Virus record (IMG/VR): IMGVR_UViG_3300023049_000352
Coordinates: 1-28,940 of that record
Length of the DNA: 28,940 nucleotides
Origin: a virus
Direction: 5' to 3' (one strand)
In this document: in pieces, positions 1-7,805 of the stretch
Layout: the number at the start of each line of letters is the position of its first letter
How positions within the stretch are numbered: position 1 is the stretch's first letter
Position numbers and translations under genes: made by a program
Notes under the pieces: model-generated
Databases searched by the model: none
Told to the model about the DNA's origin: nothing
What the model saw: the letters and a program-made list of their open reading frames with translations, nothing else

Positions 1-858
1 AACAACTTCAACTTGAAATTCATCTAAGCCTCTATGCTCTGGCCTGTATTTAGTCGCGAAAGCATCTACTATTTGCCACTTCTCAATAGACTCCACATAT
101 ACCAGCTCGGTAGTCCCTTGAATCCCTATTTGAGTTAATCCTGTTGGTAGCTTTATCTGTTTATTTGAATCTGAATTTGTGTCCTCAGCGTTCAATCTTA
201 CGTCAAAATCAGAATTATTTATTAGGGTTATTCGCTTATAAACTGAAAAATCGAAACCGTTAACAATTGCCTGGGCGTTCGTGTTTGTGAATTGAATCAC
301 ATTTCCTGTAAGCTCTAGGTTGTTGTAGTTACCTCCAGAGTCTATTATTTGCTCTTTTTGAAGATTTAAAGCCTCCAACTTTGTCTTTAAAAGATCTGTA
401 AAATCATTTGTAGACAATTCTTTTCCCTCAACTTTGTCAACTTTATTATTTAGGGCGTCTTGCAGGCCTTGTATATAGGCTATGCTTTCAGAATTAGGCT
501 TAACATAATTCACAAGATCTTTAAGCTTATTCTTTTCTTCTAGGCTAAAGTTCTCATCGCTCAAGGCCTTTCCTAAGACTTTATCTACTTTGTTATTTAG
601 TGCACTTTGGAGACCGTTAATAAAGCTTATTCCTTGACTAAGTGGCAACTTAGGTATACGCACCGCATCATTAGCTATTAATGCAACCCCGTTTGTAAAA
701 CTGAGTATAATCTCTTCATCATTTTCTGTAATACTATCTAATATCCTACCCTCAGATTTATGCCAAAAGCTTTCTAATAAATTGTAATACTTGTTTTTGA
801 CCGCGGGGTCTTCACAAGTCATGTAATCGCGTAATATCTCAATTGTTTGTATCGCCAT
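1..858 (-). CDS. Tail fibre-like structural protein, C-terminus off the window
   Basis: The frame stays open from an ATG at 858 to the window edge, giving at least 286 residues; the 3' end is missing. About residues 80-145 contain two copies of a module of roughly 40 residues: GLQ(S/D)ALNNKVDKV, then GK-(A/E)-LS, then a K-x-KL segment. Modules of this GLQxALxxKVDKVxGKxLS type are common in tail-fibre and collar proteins of Bacteroidota phages, where they form trimeric shafts. The rest is rich in N, D, S and T and looks beta-structured. Its start overlaps the stop of the LysM-like gene (TAATG), so it belongs to the tail operon. Its place after the spike gene matches the fibre region of Mu. Fibre identity is inferred from the repeats and position; the receptor-binding part is not visible. 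Confidence 0.7.
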   Translation of the reverse strand, partial: MAIQTIEILRDYMTCEDPAVKNKYYNLLESFWHKSEGRILDSITENDEEIILSFTNGVALIANDAVRIPKLPLSQGISFINGLQSALNNKVDKVLGKALSDENFSLEEKNKLKDLVNYVKPNSESIAYIQGLQDALNNKVDKVEGKELSTNDFTDLLKTKLEALNLQKEQIIDSGGNYNNLELTGNVIQFTNTNAQAIVNGFDFSVYKRITLINNSDFDVRLNAEDTNSDSNKQIKLPTGLTQIGIQGTTELVYVESIEKWQIVDAFATKYRPEHRGLDEFQVEVV

Positions 859-1142
859 TATTCAAATAATTTGCAGTAGTTACAGCCATCATCTGGCACT
901 ATATCGGTGTTACCAGCATTGAATCCTGTTGCTGGTTTAATCTTATTCCTTTCGTAATATCTTACAATTGCCATCCTTGTAATAGAGAGCTCTGGCGTAT
1001 TTATTTCAGCTCCTGTATCTAGCTCATCGGTGACGCTCAAGTCATTCTCCAATGCCATATCAATCACCGCTTCTATCGATCCATAACTTTGTATAGATAG
1101 ATCAAAAAGACTTTGATTTTTTAAGACTCGTACTACTTTCAT
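858..1142 (-). CDS. LysM-like tail/baseplate protein
   Basis: This 94-residue protein resembles a LysM-type module: a start of the form VLKNQSLFDLSIQSYGS, then a helix with A-I-D-MA-END-LSVTDEL and a G-x-E-I turn. In phages such modules (compare tail protein X and T4 gp53) occur in baseplate components that hold the hub or touch peptidoglycan. It lies between the membrane-anchored coiled-coil protein and the fibre gene and overlaps both by one to four bases, so translation is probably coupled. The C-terminal 30 residues (ending NYCKLFE) match nothing I recognise. The domain call rests on pattern only. Confidence 0.6.
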   Translation of the reverse strand: MKVVRVLKNQSLFDLSIQSYGSIEAVIDMALENDLSVTDELDTGAEINTPELSITRMAIVRYYERNKIKPATGFNAGNTDIVPDDGCNYCKLFE

Positions 1143-1528
1143 GTTCTCTCTTTATACTTATTCTGCCAGTAACTCAACTTTTGTGAGAGGCTGTTTATTT
1201 TCCTATTTAAACCTTCAATCTCACTGTCTTTCTCCTGGCGTATCATTTCTACTTTTCTCTCAAAACTGAGTCTTACATCTTCATGCCGTCTTGTACTTTC
1301 TTCTTTGAGATACTCAAATCGGTTTTCATAGCGTTTTTGCAAATCGTCGAGAGCGTCTTGATATTGATTCATAATGCTCTTAGATCTATCAGATTTTAAA
1401 TTGGCGATTTCCGCTTCTTTTATCTCAAGCTCCACCTTCTTGGTTTTACGAGTGAAAAAGTAACCACCACCGCCTCCTATAAGGGCAGGAATCAAGTATT
1501 CTAGTAATTGTTTTAAGATGTCTTCCAT
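1139..1528 (-). CDS. Membrane-anchored coiled-coil protein of unknown function
   Basis: This 129-residue protein starts with a hydrophobic segment (about residues 5-25, containing LIPALIGGGGGYFF). A basic TRKTKK stretch follows, then a long charged heptad-like helix from about residue 33 to the end. This looks like one N-terminal membrane anchor with the charged part on the other side. The gene overlaps its neighbours at both ends (shared TAATG-type junctions), so it is made with the baseplate proteins. It could be a virion protein active during DNA ejection, or a lysis-related membrane protein. The sequence does not decide, and no family is recognised. Confidence 0.6.
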   Translation of the reverse strand: MEDILKQLLEYLIPALIGGGGGYFFTRKTKKVELEIKEAEIANLKSDRSKSIMNQYQDALDDLQKRYENRFEYLKEESTRRHEDVRLSFERKVEMIRQEKDSEIEGLNRKINSLSQKLSYWQNKYKERT

Positions 1529-1731
1529 TACTGTATTATTGTTGTTGCAATTGCGCCATCACTTGTAGTGCCTATAGTTTGTCTACCTATCACAAACAAA
1601 GCGACCGCCTCTGCTAGTTTGTTAGCCAATAGTTGCCTAGCCACTTCTGGATCTTGCTGCTCTTGGTCACTAACATTGTCCAGGGCTTCTTTAATTAAAC
1701 CCGCTAAGACTGTTTGGTTTATTACTGCCAT
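1528..1731 (-). CDS. Small phage protein of unknown function
   Basis: This is a 67-residue protein with an amphipathic helical N-terminal half (LAGLIKEALDNV, then QDPEVARQLLANKLAEAVALFV) and a small-residue C-terminal tail. It has no signal peptide or cysteines and no motif I recognise. It sits between the spike gene and the coiled-coil protein and shares a one-base overlap with the latter. The tight packing supports it as a real gene of the tail operon. A small virion or baseplate component is possible but unproved. Confidence 0.55.
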   Translation of the reverse strand: MAVINQTVLAGLIKEALDNVSDQEQQDPEVARQLLANKLAEAVALFVIGRQTIGTTSDGAIATTIIQ

Positions 1732-1736
1732 TTAAT

Positions 1737-2213
1737 CTATTTTAAAACGGTGTTTAACCGCAGTTTAATTGCTTCTACTGCAGGGATGTTTATTGTTGTC
1801 CCCACAACAACAGATATCTTATTAACCTCTGTCATAAAGTCATTAAGTATACTTTTTAGGTCTTCATTGCCTCTAGCCAGTTGATGCCCATTTTCATCAA
1901 TATCCAGAGCTGTAGTGCCTATCTTCAATTTTACTTTATTTAGCTTTGAGTACTGTACAACAAACATTTGATTGATGTCGTCATTGAGCAAAGCCACAAG
2001 GACAGAACTGCCTACTTCTGGCAATACTAGCAAAGCATCGCTTTCACTTTCACTAGCTACAAGCCTCACGTCTGTATAGTCAAGCTCTCCATCGTTGACC
2101 GTGCAAGTGCCTTTAGCTGCATCTACGCTCACCACATCACCAGAGAAAACCCCTGGCATTTCTTTTTTACCTAGTCTTTTAAGACCTTCCTGTAAGTCAG
2201 TTTCATAACTCAT
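1737..2213 (-). CDS. Baseplate spike protein, gpV/Mu gp45-like
   Basis: This 158-residue protein has the layout of the small contractile-tail spikes (P2 gpV, Mu gp45). About residues 20-95 look like an OB-fold: G-x-VVSVDAAKGTCTV, then the LPEVGSSVLVALLNDD region and MFVV. A beta-rich tip and a helical end follow. The spike tips the tail tube and pierces the outer membrane. It lies directly after the hub gene, as in P2 and Mu, and overlaps it by four bases (ATGA). The protein is shorter than Mu gp45, so the needle is probably short. No metal-binding H-x-H tip motif is seen. Confidence 0.7.
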   Translation of the reverse strand: MSYETDLQEGLKRLGKKEMPGVFSGDVVSVDAAKGTCTVNDGELDYTDVRLVASESESDALLVLPEVGSSVLVALLNDDINQMFVVQYSKLNKVKLKIGTTALDIDENGHQLARGNEDLKSILNDFMTEVNKISVVVGTTINIPAVEAIKLRLNTVLK

Positions 2214-3178
2214 AATCGGTTGCTTATTTCAGTGGTTCTACGTGCGCCGTTCATGCCATACTTAGTCACTACTTTAGGAATAAAGTACAAACCATCACGA
2301 GACGGTCTGGTCTCATCTACCAGTCTGGCAGACATTCCTCGAGAGGCAAATGGCACTAGAAAACTCTTTATGTTGCCATCGTAGCCGTCATATTTTAACT
2401 TCTTAAGCTGCGCCTCTGCCATTTCTTTGAGCTTGGATGGATCTTTAACTGTGGAGGTGTGATATGTTCTTACCTCGCCATCTTCATCTCCAAACTCCAG
2501 TTCTGTTTTCTTATTCTTTTCGTCTATAAAGACATATTTTATCTTGATTTTTCGGTCTTCAGAAGTCCTATATTCTAGGTTATTTTCAACAATATTGTAG
2601 TTGAGATCATAAAGTACCTCTTGCCCTGCATTGTTGGTTTGTTCTAAGCCTGCAAACAGATCATTATTATCATCTATGTAGATGGTGAGGCCCATATCGC
2701 TTTTTATCTTCTCAAGAACCTGCGCAGCATTGGCATTCTTTATGGTGTACTTTCCCAGCTGTATATCTGGGATGTTTCTAGCAAGGCTCACTCCACTTCC
2801 AGACATGAGATCCTCTAGCAATGTTTTAAGATCTACTCCCTCATTGTAAGCCTTGCTTATTGGTTTACGCTTCAAGAGCCAGAAGGCATCTTCACAGATG
2901 ACCTCGAGTGGCACTTTAGGGTTAATCTTTGCGACATAACCACGAAACTCTTCACCTTCATAAACATCTGTATAACCAAGCTTTACTATTACTGTATCGC
3001 CAACCTTAAGAGCTTCCTCACTGAAGAGCTCCTGGTTGTCATTTCTTACTTTGAATTTGTTAGGCATAGTGATCGTACAGGTGTCTGCAAGCAAATGCAC
3101 AGACTTCGCCACCTCCACGCTGGTGATGGATTGAAATCTGTAGTTTCCTATCTGTATGTCTGCCTGTAGCCTGTACAT
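2210..3178 (-). CDS. Tail hub protein, P2 gpD/Mu gp44-like
   Basis: This 322-residue protein has the features of the hub family (P2 gpD, Mu gp44, T4 gp27). It starts with a beta-barrel that carries GNYRFQSITSVEV and a TITMPNK strand. A G-D-x-V-x-V-K-LGY segment follows (about residues 60-75), then an inner domain with LLEDLMSGSGV and VLEKIKSDMGLTIYIDD. The C-terminal part has the FASRGMSARLVDETRP turn near residue 285. The hub is a trimer joining tail tube and spike. The gene shares one base with the DUF6046-like gene and four with the spike gene, giving the usual tape measure, middle protein, hub, spike order. Confidence 0.75.
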   Translation of the reverse strand: MYRLQADIQIGNYRFQSITSVEVAKSVHLLADTCTITMPNKFKVRNDNQELFSEEALKVGDTVIVKLGYTDVYEGEEFRGYVAKINPKVPLEVICEDAFWLLKRKPISKAYNEGVDLKTLLEDLMSGSGVSLARNIPDIQLGKYTIKNANAAQVLEKIKSDMGLTIYIDDNNDLFAGLEQTNNAGQEVLYDLNYNIVENNLEYRTSEDRKIKIKYVFIDEKNKKTELEFGDEDGEVRTYHTSTVKDPSKLKEMAEAQLKKLKYDGYDGNIKSFLVPFASRGMSARLVDETRPSRDGLYFIPKVVTKYGMNGARRTTEISNRL

Positions 3179-3771
3179 TAGTTCAATAGATTGTTGAGTT
3201 CGTCATCTTCCACCAGGTCAGCAAAGAAATCTTGCTCACTCTTGGCACGTATAGTGTATTTCTGGACGCCTTGCTGGCCTTCCATTTCGTCCCAGGACAA
3301 TTCCTTAAAGATCACATTCCGTATACCGAACAGCTCAAGAAAGCGGTTGTCCACCACTTCAATGGCCTCATTGATCTCAAATAAGCGGATAACTTCCGCA
3401 ATTTGATCACTCGGGTATTGGTCTGGGTTCTCTGGGATCATGCAAAGCCCTCTCAACGTGATGTTATAATCTTCGGTCGTGATGTATTCGTTGACCGTTC
3501 CTTTCCGCTTGTTGCCCACCGTTGGTGTCTCTACAATCCGCTTTTTGGAGCTGAGACTGATCAGTGGCTCGTTGGGCAGTTTGTAAGTCTGTCCATTATG
3601 AGAAAATTCGAGCGTCGTGAAATACTGGCGACCTCTCAAGAGCTCAAATGTGATGTCCTTCAAGCTTGGAAACACTGCCAAATCACCTACACCTCCAGCA
3701 AAGGTGGGGAAGGTTGCTCCAACGTAGTTGAAGGCAAGGGCTGTTATTTCTTTAATATCGAATGTGGACAT
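3178..3771 (-). CDS. DUF6046-like tail protein
   Basis: This 197-residue protein resembles DUF6046, a family I know from Mu-like phages of Bacteroidota. Visible marks are the KKRIVETPTVGNKRKGTVNEY stretch (about residues 77-96), the TTEDYNITLRG strand and the final SEQDFFADLVEDDELNNLL. It takes the place of Mu gp43 between tape measure and hub, so it probably acts at the tail tip, capping the tube or contacting the hub. It overlaps the tape-measure start and the hub start by one base each. Positional analogy with gp43 does not prove homology. Confidence 0.65.
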   Translation of the reverse strand: MSTFDIKEITALAFNYVGATFPTFAGGVGDLAVFPSLKDITFELLRGRQYFTTLEFSHNGQTYKLPNEPLISLSSKKRIVETPTVGNKRKGTVNEYITTEDYNITLRGLCMIPENPDQYPSDQIAEVIRLFEINEAIEVVDNRFLELFGIRNVIFKELSWDEMEGQQGVQKYTIRAKSEQDFFADLVEDDELNNLLN

Positions 3772-5681
3772 TAGCTTGTTTGTAAATTGTTAACTGAATT
3801 TATTGCTCTTAGTAGTATTTCCTGCACCTTATCGCCAAGCTGGTCGAGACCAGACTCGGTATCGTTTACAAATATTTTAGTATCGTCCTGGAGCTTTCCT
3901 ATGGTTATATTTATGTTTGTTCGCTTAGATCCTCCACTTATCGTTGAGTCAGCTTTAGAGGATCCTGAGCCACTTCCTTCAGTTTCATCACCTTCTGCAG
4001 TAGGATCTCCAAGAGCATCGAAAAGAGCAGACCTTTTTTGCTTTTTACGTTCTGCTTCTGGATTGCCTTTTTCTATGGCATCTATAGTTTTAGGCTTAAA
4101 GCTCTCTATGCCTTTATTATAACCTTCACCGTATTTTGCAAATGCTTTTGCCCCAGATTTTAAGGCTTCTTCTGCCGAGTTATTGCCCATAAGATCTGTT
4201 GCAGCATTTTTGCCAATCTCCCAGGCTTTTTTAAAGTCGCCCTTAAAGAAGGAAACTAAAGCTTTTCCAATGCCAGTGACGCCCTCCAGCAATTCTAAGA
4301 AACGGTTAACCAAATAATCTTTTATAACTGTCCCTAGACCTTTTATGACTTCCCAAACGCCCATGATCATACCACGGAACCAGTCAAAACGATTCCACAA
4401 ATACACTATAGAAGCGATAAGAGCCGTAATAGCTAAAATAACTAAGCCAATAGGATTCATATTCAAAACAAAGTTCCAGGCTTGAGTTGCTATTGTAACT
4501 ATTTTAGTGGCAAATGTTATTGCGCCCAAAGCAATACTGTAGCCCCAGATAACTGCATTGGCAATAACAAAATTGGCAGCTATAGTCGCTATGATGCCTC
4601 CAAAAATGATCATAAGAGGTATTGACCCTGTAATGATATTATAGATATCTCGCATATACCTTAAAAATGGAAGGATGTTCTCAGCAACTGTAATTCCAAA
4701 GCTGATAACTGGTTTAATCAATTCGGCAAAACGTTTACCTATAACCATAACTGCATAGCTGAGTTCGCCAAGTAAGGTTGACATTTTACCACCAGCAGTT
4801 TCAGCCATATCTTCACTCATACCATTAAACTTACCTCCTTCAGATGTTGCAAGTCTAAAAGCTTCAGAAAGCATGTCCGAGCTTATCATACCTGCTTCCA
4901 TCTGCTTTCTAAGCTTACCCATGCCAATACCGGTATTTTCTGAAATAACAGATAACGGGTTAAAACCTTGTTGCACCATTTGTAGTAAATCCTGACCCAT
5001 TAATCTACCAGTTGCTGAAGCTTGGGAAAAAGCAAGACTTAAAGAGTTAAGTTTATTGGCATCTCCCATAGCAATATCGCCAAGCATGGCAGTATTCTCC
5101 ATAATCTTCTCCTGATCAACGCCAAAGGCTAGCTGTAACTCTGCAGATTTTATGACAGATTTATTGTCATAAGGAGTGAAATTAGCATATTCATTAAGGC
5201 TTTTAATCATGCTTTTGGCTTTCTCAGCAGAGCCCAAGAGCACCTCAAACTTAACTTCCATTTGCTCGAGCTCTACGCCTTTATTGAATACAGATTTTAT
5301 AGCATTCCAACCTGCCAAAGCCACTGCAAAACCACCAGCCAAACCAACAAGACCTCCCATCTGTGAGCCAATGTTTCTAAGCCGGTTAACAAAAGTTGGC
5401 TTTGGTAAATTATCTAGCTTGGTTAGCTCTCTTTGGGTTCCTCTTATATTCCTATTAAGATCTTTAATCTGTGAGATAGAAGTCGTCGCCCCTCTTTGCC
5501 TGTTAAGCACCTCCAAACGCTGTTGCAAGCTATTAATAGAGGTTGTTGTCTCGTTAAATTTCCGTTTAGAGGCATTATTGGCTTGCTCAACTTTTCTCTG
5601 CATACTATTAAGCGAGCTCACAACCTTATTAAGCTTGGAGCTTGCAAAATCCTTCATAAATATGTCGAAGCTGTATGCCAT
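3771..5681 (-). CDS. Tape measure protein
   Basis: This is the longest late gene, 636 residues. The first 85 residues are coiled-coil. Residues about 135-330 match the tape-measure N-terminal domain, with GVELEQMEVKFEVLLGSAEKA, LQLAFGV and GRLMGQDLLQMVQQGFNPL. Hydrophobic membrane-like segments follow around residues 350-435. The end is S/G-rich with a short helix. The protein sets tail length and is ejected ahead of the DNA; the hydrophobic segments could help cross the inner membrane. At about 1.5 angstrom per residue it would give a tail near 95 nm, close to Mu. The ATG directly follows the stop of the chaperone frameshift product (TAAATG), which is the standard arrangement. Confidence 0.85.
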   Translation of the reverse strand: MAYSFDIFMKDFASSKLNKVVSSLNSMQRKVEQANNASKRKFNETTTSINSLQQRLEVLNRQRGATTSISQIKDLNRNIRGTQRELTKLDNLPKPTFVNRLRNIGSQMGGLVGLAGGFAVALAGWNAIKSVFNKGVELEQMEVKFEVLLGSAEKAKSMIKSLNEYANFTPYDNKSVIKSAELQLAFGVDQEKIMENTAMLGDIAMGDANKLNSLSLAFSQASATGRLMGQDLLQMVQQGFNPLSVISENTGIGMGKLRKQMEAGMISSDMLSEAFRLATSEGGKFNGMSEDMAETAGGKMSTLLGELSYAVMVIGKRFAELIKPVISFGITVAENILPFLRYMRDIYNIITGSIPLMIIFGGIIATIAANFVIANAVIWGYSIALGAITFATKIVTIATQAWNFVLNMNPIGLVILAITALIASIVYLWNRFDWFRGMIMGVWEVIKGLGTVIKDYLVNRFLELLEGVTGIGKALVSFFKGDFKKAWEIGKNAATDLMGNNSAEEALKSGAKAFAKYGEGYNKGIESFKPKTIDAIEKGNPEAERKKQKRSALFDALGDPTAEGDETEGSGSGSSKADSTISGGSKRTNINITIGKLQDDTKIFVNDTESGLDQLGDKVQEILLRAINSVNNLQTS

Positions 5682-6142
5682 TTATTCTGAAGCTTTTTTC
5701 TCTTTTTGTCTTATGTCGTTAAGTATGGCGATTTTCTCGCCCCATTCTTCATCGGTGAGATCCTGTGGATCTATCCCGAGGTAATACTGTAGTAGTGTGT
5801 CGTAGTAAGCAATATAGTTGGACTCAAAGTCGCCTTTAGAGTCCTCTATAACTTTTTTATCTCCGCGCTTTTTACCTCCATCACTTTCTCGAGCTGTGCA
5901 GATGCGCCCAAGAAGTAGTCGTCGTCTGTCTTCACATCGGCGTCACCGCCTAGAAAGCAGTTATTGAGTATAACTTCAGCAAAGCCCAGAGGATTAGTCT
6001 GTGCTTTAGTCATCGCCAGAGACAACACTTTACGGTCTGGTTTCTTCAGGAAGACTTCTTTACCATCTTCAAAATCTATCTTAAAGATGTCGCCGTGTTT
6101 TTTCTTCCAGGCATCGATTTGTTTTTGATCTACTTTAGCCAT
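5682..6142 (-). CDS. Tail assembly chaperone, -1 frameshift long form (gpGT-like)
   Basis: The predicted product is 153 residues: 97 from the upstream frame and 56 from the -1 frame. The -1 frame runs open from the slippery site to TAA at 5684-5682 and has no ATG, GTG or TTG, so it needs the frameshift to be made. Its residues (for example ESNYIAYYDTLLQYYLGIDP, then LTDEEWGEKIAILNDI, ending RQKEKKASE) resemble the T domains of other tail chaperones, which bind the tape measure. It ends against the tape-measure ATG. Production of a minor long form by slippage is well established for lambda gpG-T and many tailed phages. Here it is inferred from the sequence. Confidence 0.8.
5846..6142 (-). CDS. 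Tail assembly chaperone, short form (gpG/Mu gp41-like)
   Basis: This 98-residue acidic/basic helical protein lies between tail tube and tape measure, the position of lambda gpG and Mu gp41. Such proteins bind the tape measure and keep it soluble while the tube polymerises, and are absent from the virion. Recognisable parts are KKHGDIFKIDFEDGKEVFLKKPDRK, split here as residues 14-38, and LSLAMTKAQTNPLGFAEVILNNC after it. The frame ends TTA TAG just after a slippery AAAAAAG, so a fraction of ribosomes should continue in the -1 frame. The start is the ATG at 6142, preceded by an A-rich leader with two AACCCAAATAC copies. Confidence 0.8.
   Translation of the reverse strand: MAKVDQKQIDAWKKKHGDIFKIDFEDGKEVFLKKPDRKVLSLAMTKAQTNPLGFAEVILNNCFLGGDADVKTDDDYFLGASAQLEKVMEVKSAEIKKL
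5852..5858 (-). promoter_or_regulatory. Programmed -1 frameshift site A AAA AAG
   Basis: On the minus strand the zero-frame codons are ATA AAA AAG TTA TAG, so the heptamer A AAA AAG is in the X XXY YYZ phase, the same heptamer as E. coli dnaX. The zero-frame stop is one codon further. A GGAG lies two bases upstream and a GGAGG about 14 bases upstream, which could act as Shine-Dalgarno-like stimulators. No strong downstream hairpin was found by eye. Confidence 0.8.
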
Positions 6143-6143
6143 T

Positions 6144-6165
6144 GTATTTGGGTTGTATTTGGGTT
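6144..6165. repeat. 11-base tandem repeat in the chaperone leader
   Basis: Two exact tandem copies of GTATTTGGGTT (plus strand) at 6144-6154 and 6155-6165, directly before the chaperone ATG on the minus strand. In the mRNA this reads AACCCAAATAC twice, then AATG. It is A-rich and unstructured, as expected for a Bacteroidota leader. Confidence 0.7.
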
Positions 6166-6184
6166 ATAGGTTATAATAAGTTCC

Positions 6185-6208
6185 CTGGAGAGCTTGGAAG
6201 CCCTCCAG
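6185..6208 (-). other. Intergenic hairpin after the tail tube gene
   Basis: CTGGAG and CTCCAG arms, with a weaker inner GCT/AGC pairing, form a hairpin in the 74-base gap between the tail tube stop and the chaperone start. No T-run follows on either strand, so it is not a standard terminator. It may stabilise the abundant sheath/tube message or reduce read-through to the chaperone, which is needed in smaller amounts. Confidence 0.45.
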
Positions 6209-6216
6209 AGAAATAC

Positions 6217-6636
6217 TTAGTCTTGTCTCTTAACGTCCAGGAACATAATAGGAAGTTCTACCTCCATATTGGTTGCTCCCTGAGCCATTGTCTTGGTGAC
6301 TTCTGTGAACTCTACATTCTTAAGAATGTCCGTCACAATCTGCCCGTCGTTGTCTCTTGGCGTGTAAGCCACAACAATGTCGAAGGATAGATTGGTGATG
6401 TCCTTGTCTTTAGCATCTTTGGTCATGGCCTCGAGTTCAGACTGCCACACCTTAATCTTGCCCTCGTAATTCTTATTGCCGTGGACGATAGCGTGAGGTT
6501 TTGCCCCTCTGCCGTACAAGTATTCCTTTTCTTTGGTTTCCTTGTATTCCACCTCCATAACGCCCTCCAGTATTCTACCACCGTAAGAGATCGTCATGTC
6601 GGCCCAGCCGTATTGTTTGCTTGAAAATGTTGCCAT
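6217..6636 (-). CDS. Tail tube protein (Mu gpM-like)
   Basis: This 139-residue beta-rich protein has the look of a contractile-tail tube subunit. It opens with SYGGRILEGVMEVEYKETKE, followed by LYGRGAKPHAIVHGNKNYEGKI, typical of tube proteins in Bacteroidota Mu-like phages. The second half carries FDIVVAYTPRDND and a last beta strand, ELPIMFLDV. Subunits stack as hexamers inside the sheath. The gene sits three bases after the sheath gene and before the chaperones, as in Mu (L, M, gp41). High expression is expected from its role. Confidence 0.8.
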   Translation of the reverse strand: MATFSSKQYGWADMTISYGGRILEGVMEVEYKETKEKEYLYGRGAKPHAIVHGNKNYEGKIKVWQSELEAMTKDAKDKDITNLSFDIVVAYTPRDNDGQIVTDILKNVEFTEVTKTMAQGATNMEVELPIMFLDVKRQD

Positions 6637-6638
6637 GA

Positions 6639-7805
6639 TTAGTTGATGTTTGTTGTGAATCCAATGTTAACCTGTATCATTTTCGCATAGCCAACAGGTT
6701 GTAGGCTAAGTTGCACGATGATCTGGTCGCTCTGCAACACGTTTTGATTAACGTCGATAAATGCTCTTACAGCACTTAGTTTACCCTCTGCAACCATTCT
6801 CTGGTTGATGTCGTTCTCGATCTTACCCTGCATGGATTTGATGATCGCAGGATGGATCTGTCCAGCTTCATTCACTGGCACTTCATCGCTCAGCTCTTCG
6901 GTCAATGTGTTGTTGGCCAGGATCACCGCCTCGTCCATCACCATGCCTCTGGCAAGTGATGAGAAATCGTTGGTAGGAATTACCAAGGTTGGATCATCTG
7001 TAAAGAAATAACCCGCACGACCAGGGAAGGATCTTAAAAATATATAGCCTTTGTCGTGGATAGCATCCCAGGCATCTGTATAAGATTCGATGGTCTTACC
7101 ATCTGTGAGGTAAGCCTCTAGCACTTCTATAGGTCCGTCTTTTACTCTGGCGATACTTCGCTGAGTAGGAATAGCTGCTATTCTACCCAAAGCCAAACCT
7201 ATGCTTGCTTCTGGAGCTCCGTCGTTGTTTGCCAGGAACATGGACACTCTATCGAATGATCCTTCGGTGTAGTCGTTAAGATCTGCAACCGTTCCATTAA
7301 AGGAATTACCCGAAATGATCGTTCTAAAGGGCATGTATTTACTGGCAAAATTCTCAGCCAGCTCTTGAAGTTTAACCACGCCAAGGTTGACGTCTTCATC
7401 AATACCATCAACAATTGTTGGTGCTGCCGGCTCTTCTTTTAAGAGTCCAAGAATTCGTATTCTACCTCCTGCGTCTTCCACCAATTTCTTGGCATAAGGC
7501 ATGGTATAATCTGCCATGTCCTGGTAGGTTGTGGCATCCGATACCAGCATAAACCAAAGCTCTGCACCTTCCTCAGCTTCTCGGTAGAAGTCAGAAATAT
7601 GCTTATAAGCCAGTGGATTGTCTGCCTGGGTGATCCCTAAAGCTTCTGCTGCTGTAAGGGAAAATACTTGTTTGGATTCGCCTAGTTGAATATTATCAAC
7701 CACACTAGATCCTGTAATGACAAGACCAGGTACTTTTTGAACGCCATCTCCTGCAAGAGCAAGACCATTCTCGGCAACGTTAAAGGTGATTTTAGGAAGT
7801 CCCAT
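6639..7805 (-). CDS. Contractile tail sheath protein (DUF2586-like)
   Basis: This 388-residue protein matches the DUF2586 sheath type of Bacteroidota phages. The start has NVAENGLALAGDGVQKVPGL and an ITGSSV strand. A middle alpha/beta domain contains ELWFMLVSDATTY and MPFRTIISGNSFNG. The C-terminal sheath-core region includes RSFPGRAGYFFTDDPTLV (about residues 254-271), an R-G-MVMDEAVI helix, and a late KMIQVNIGFTTNIN strand. Sheath subunits wrap the tube and contract on adsorption. The gene is followed by the tube gene three bases on. It supports a myovirus-type virion. Confidence 0.85.
   Translation of the reverse strand: MGLPKITFNVAENGLALAGDGVQKVPGLVITGSSVVDNIQLGESKQVFSLTAAEALGITQADNPLAYKHISDFYREAEEGAELWFMLVSDATTYQDMADYTMPYAKKLVEDAGGRIRILGLLKEEPAAPTIVDGIDEDVNLGVVKLQELAENFASKYMPFRTIISGNSFNGTVADLNDYTEGSFDRVSMFLANNDGAPEASIGLALGRIAAIPTQRSIARVKDGPIEVLEAYLTDGKTIESYTDAWDAIHDKGYIFLRSFPGRAGYFFTDDPTLVIPTNDFSSLARGMVMDEAVILANNTLTEELSDEVPVNEAGQIHPAIIKSMQGKIENDINQRMVAEGKLSAVRAFIDVNQNVLQSDQIIVQLSLQPVGYAKMIQVNIGFTTNIN

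Noticed and set aside
3403-3774. Plus-strand reading frame inside the DUF6046-like gene
   Set aside because: It is a shadow of the tail gene on the other strand; its composition is atypical (runs of S, C, W) and no operon context exists. The same holds for long plus-strand frames at 5176-5784, 7786-8067, 9814-10209 and 24055-24333.
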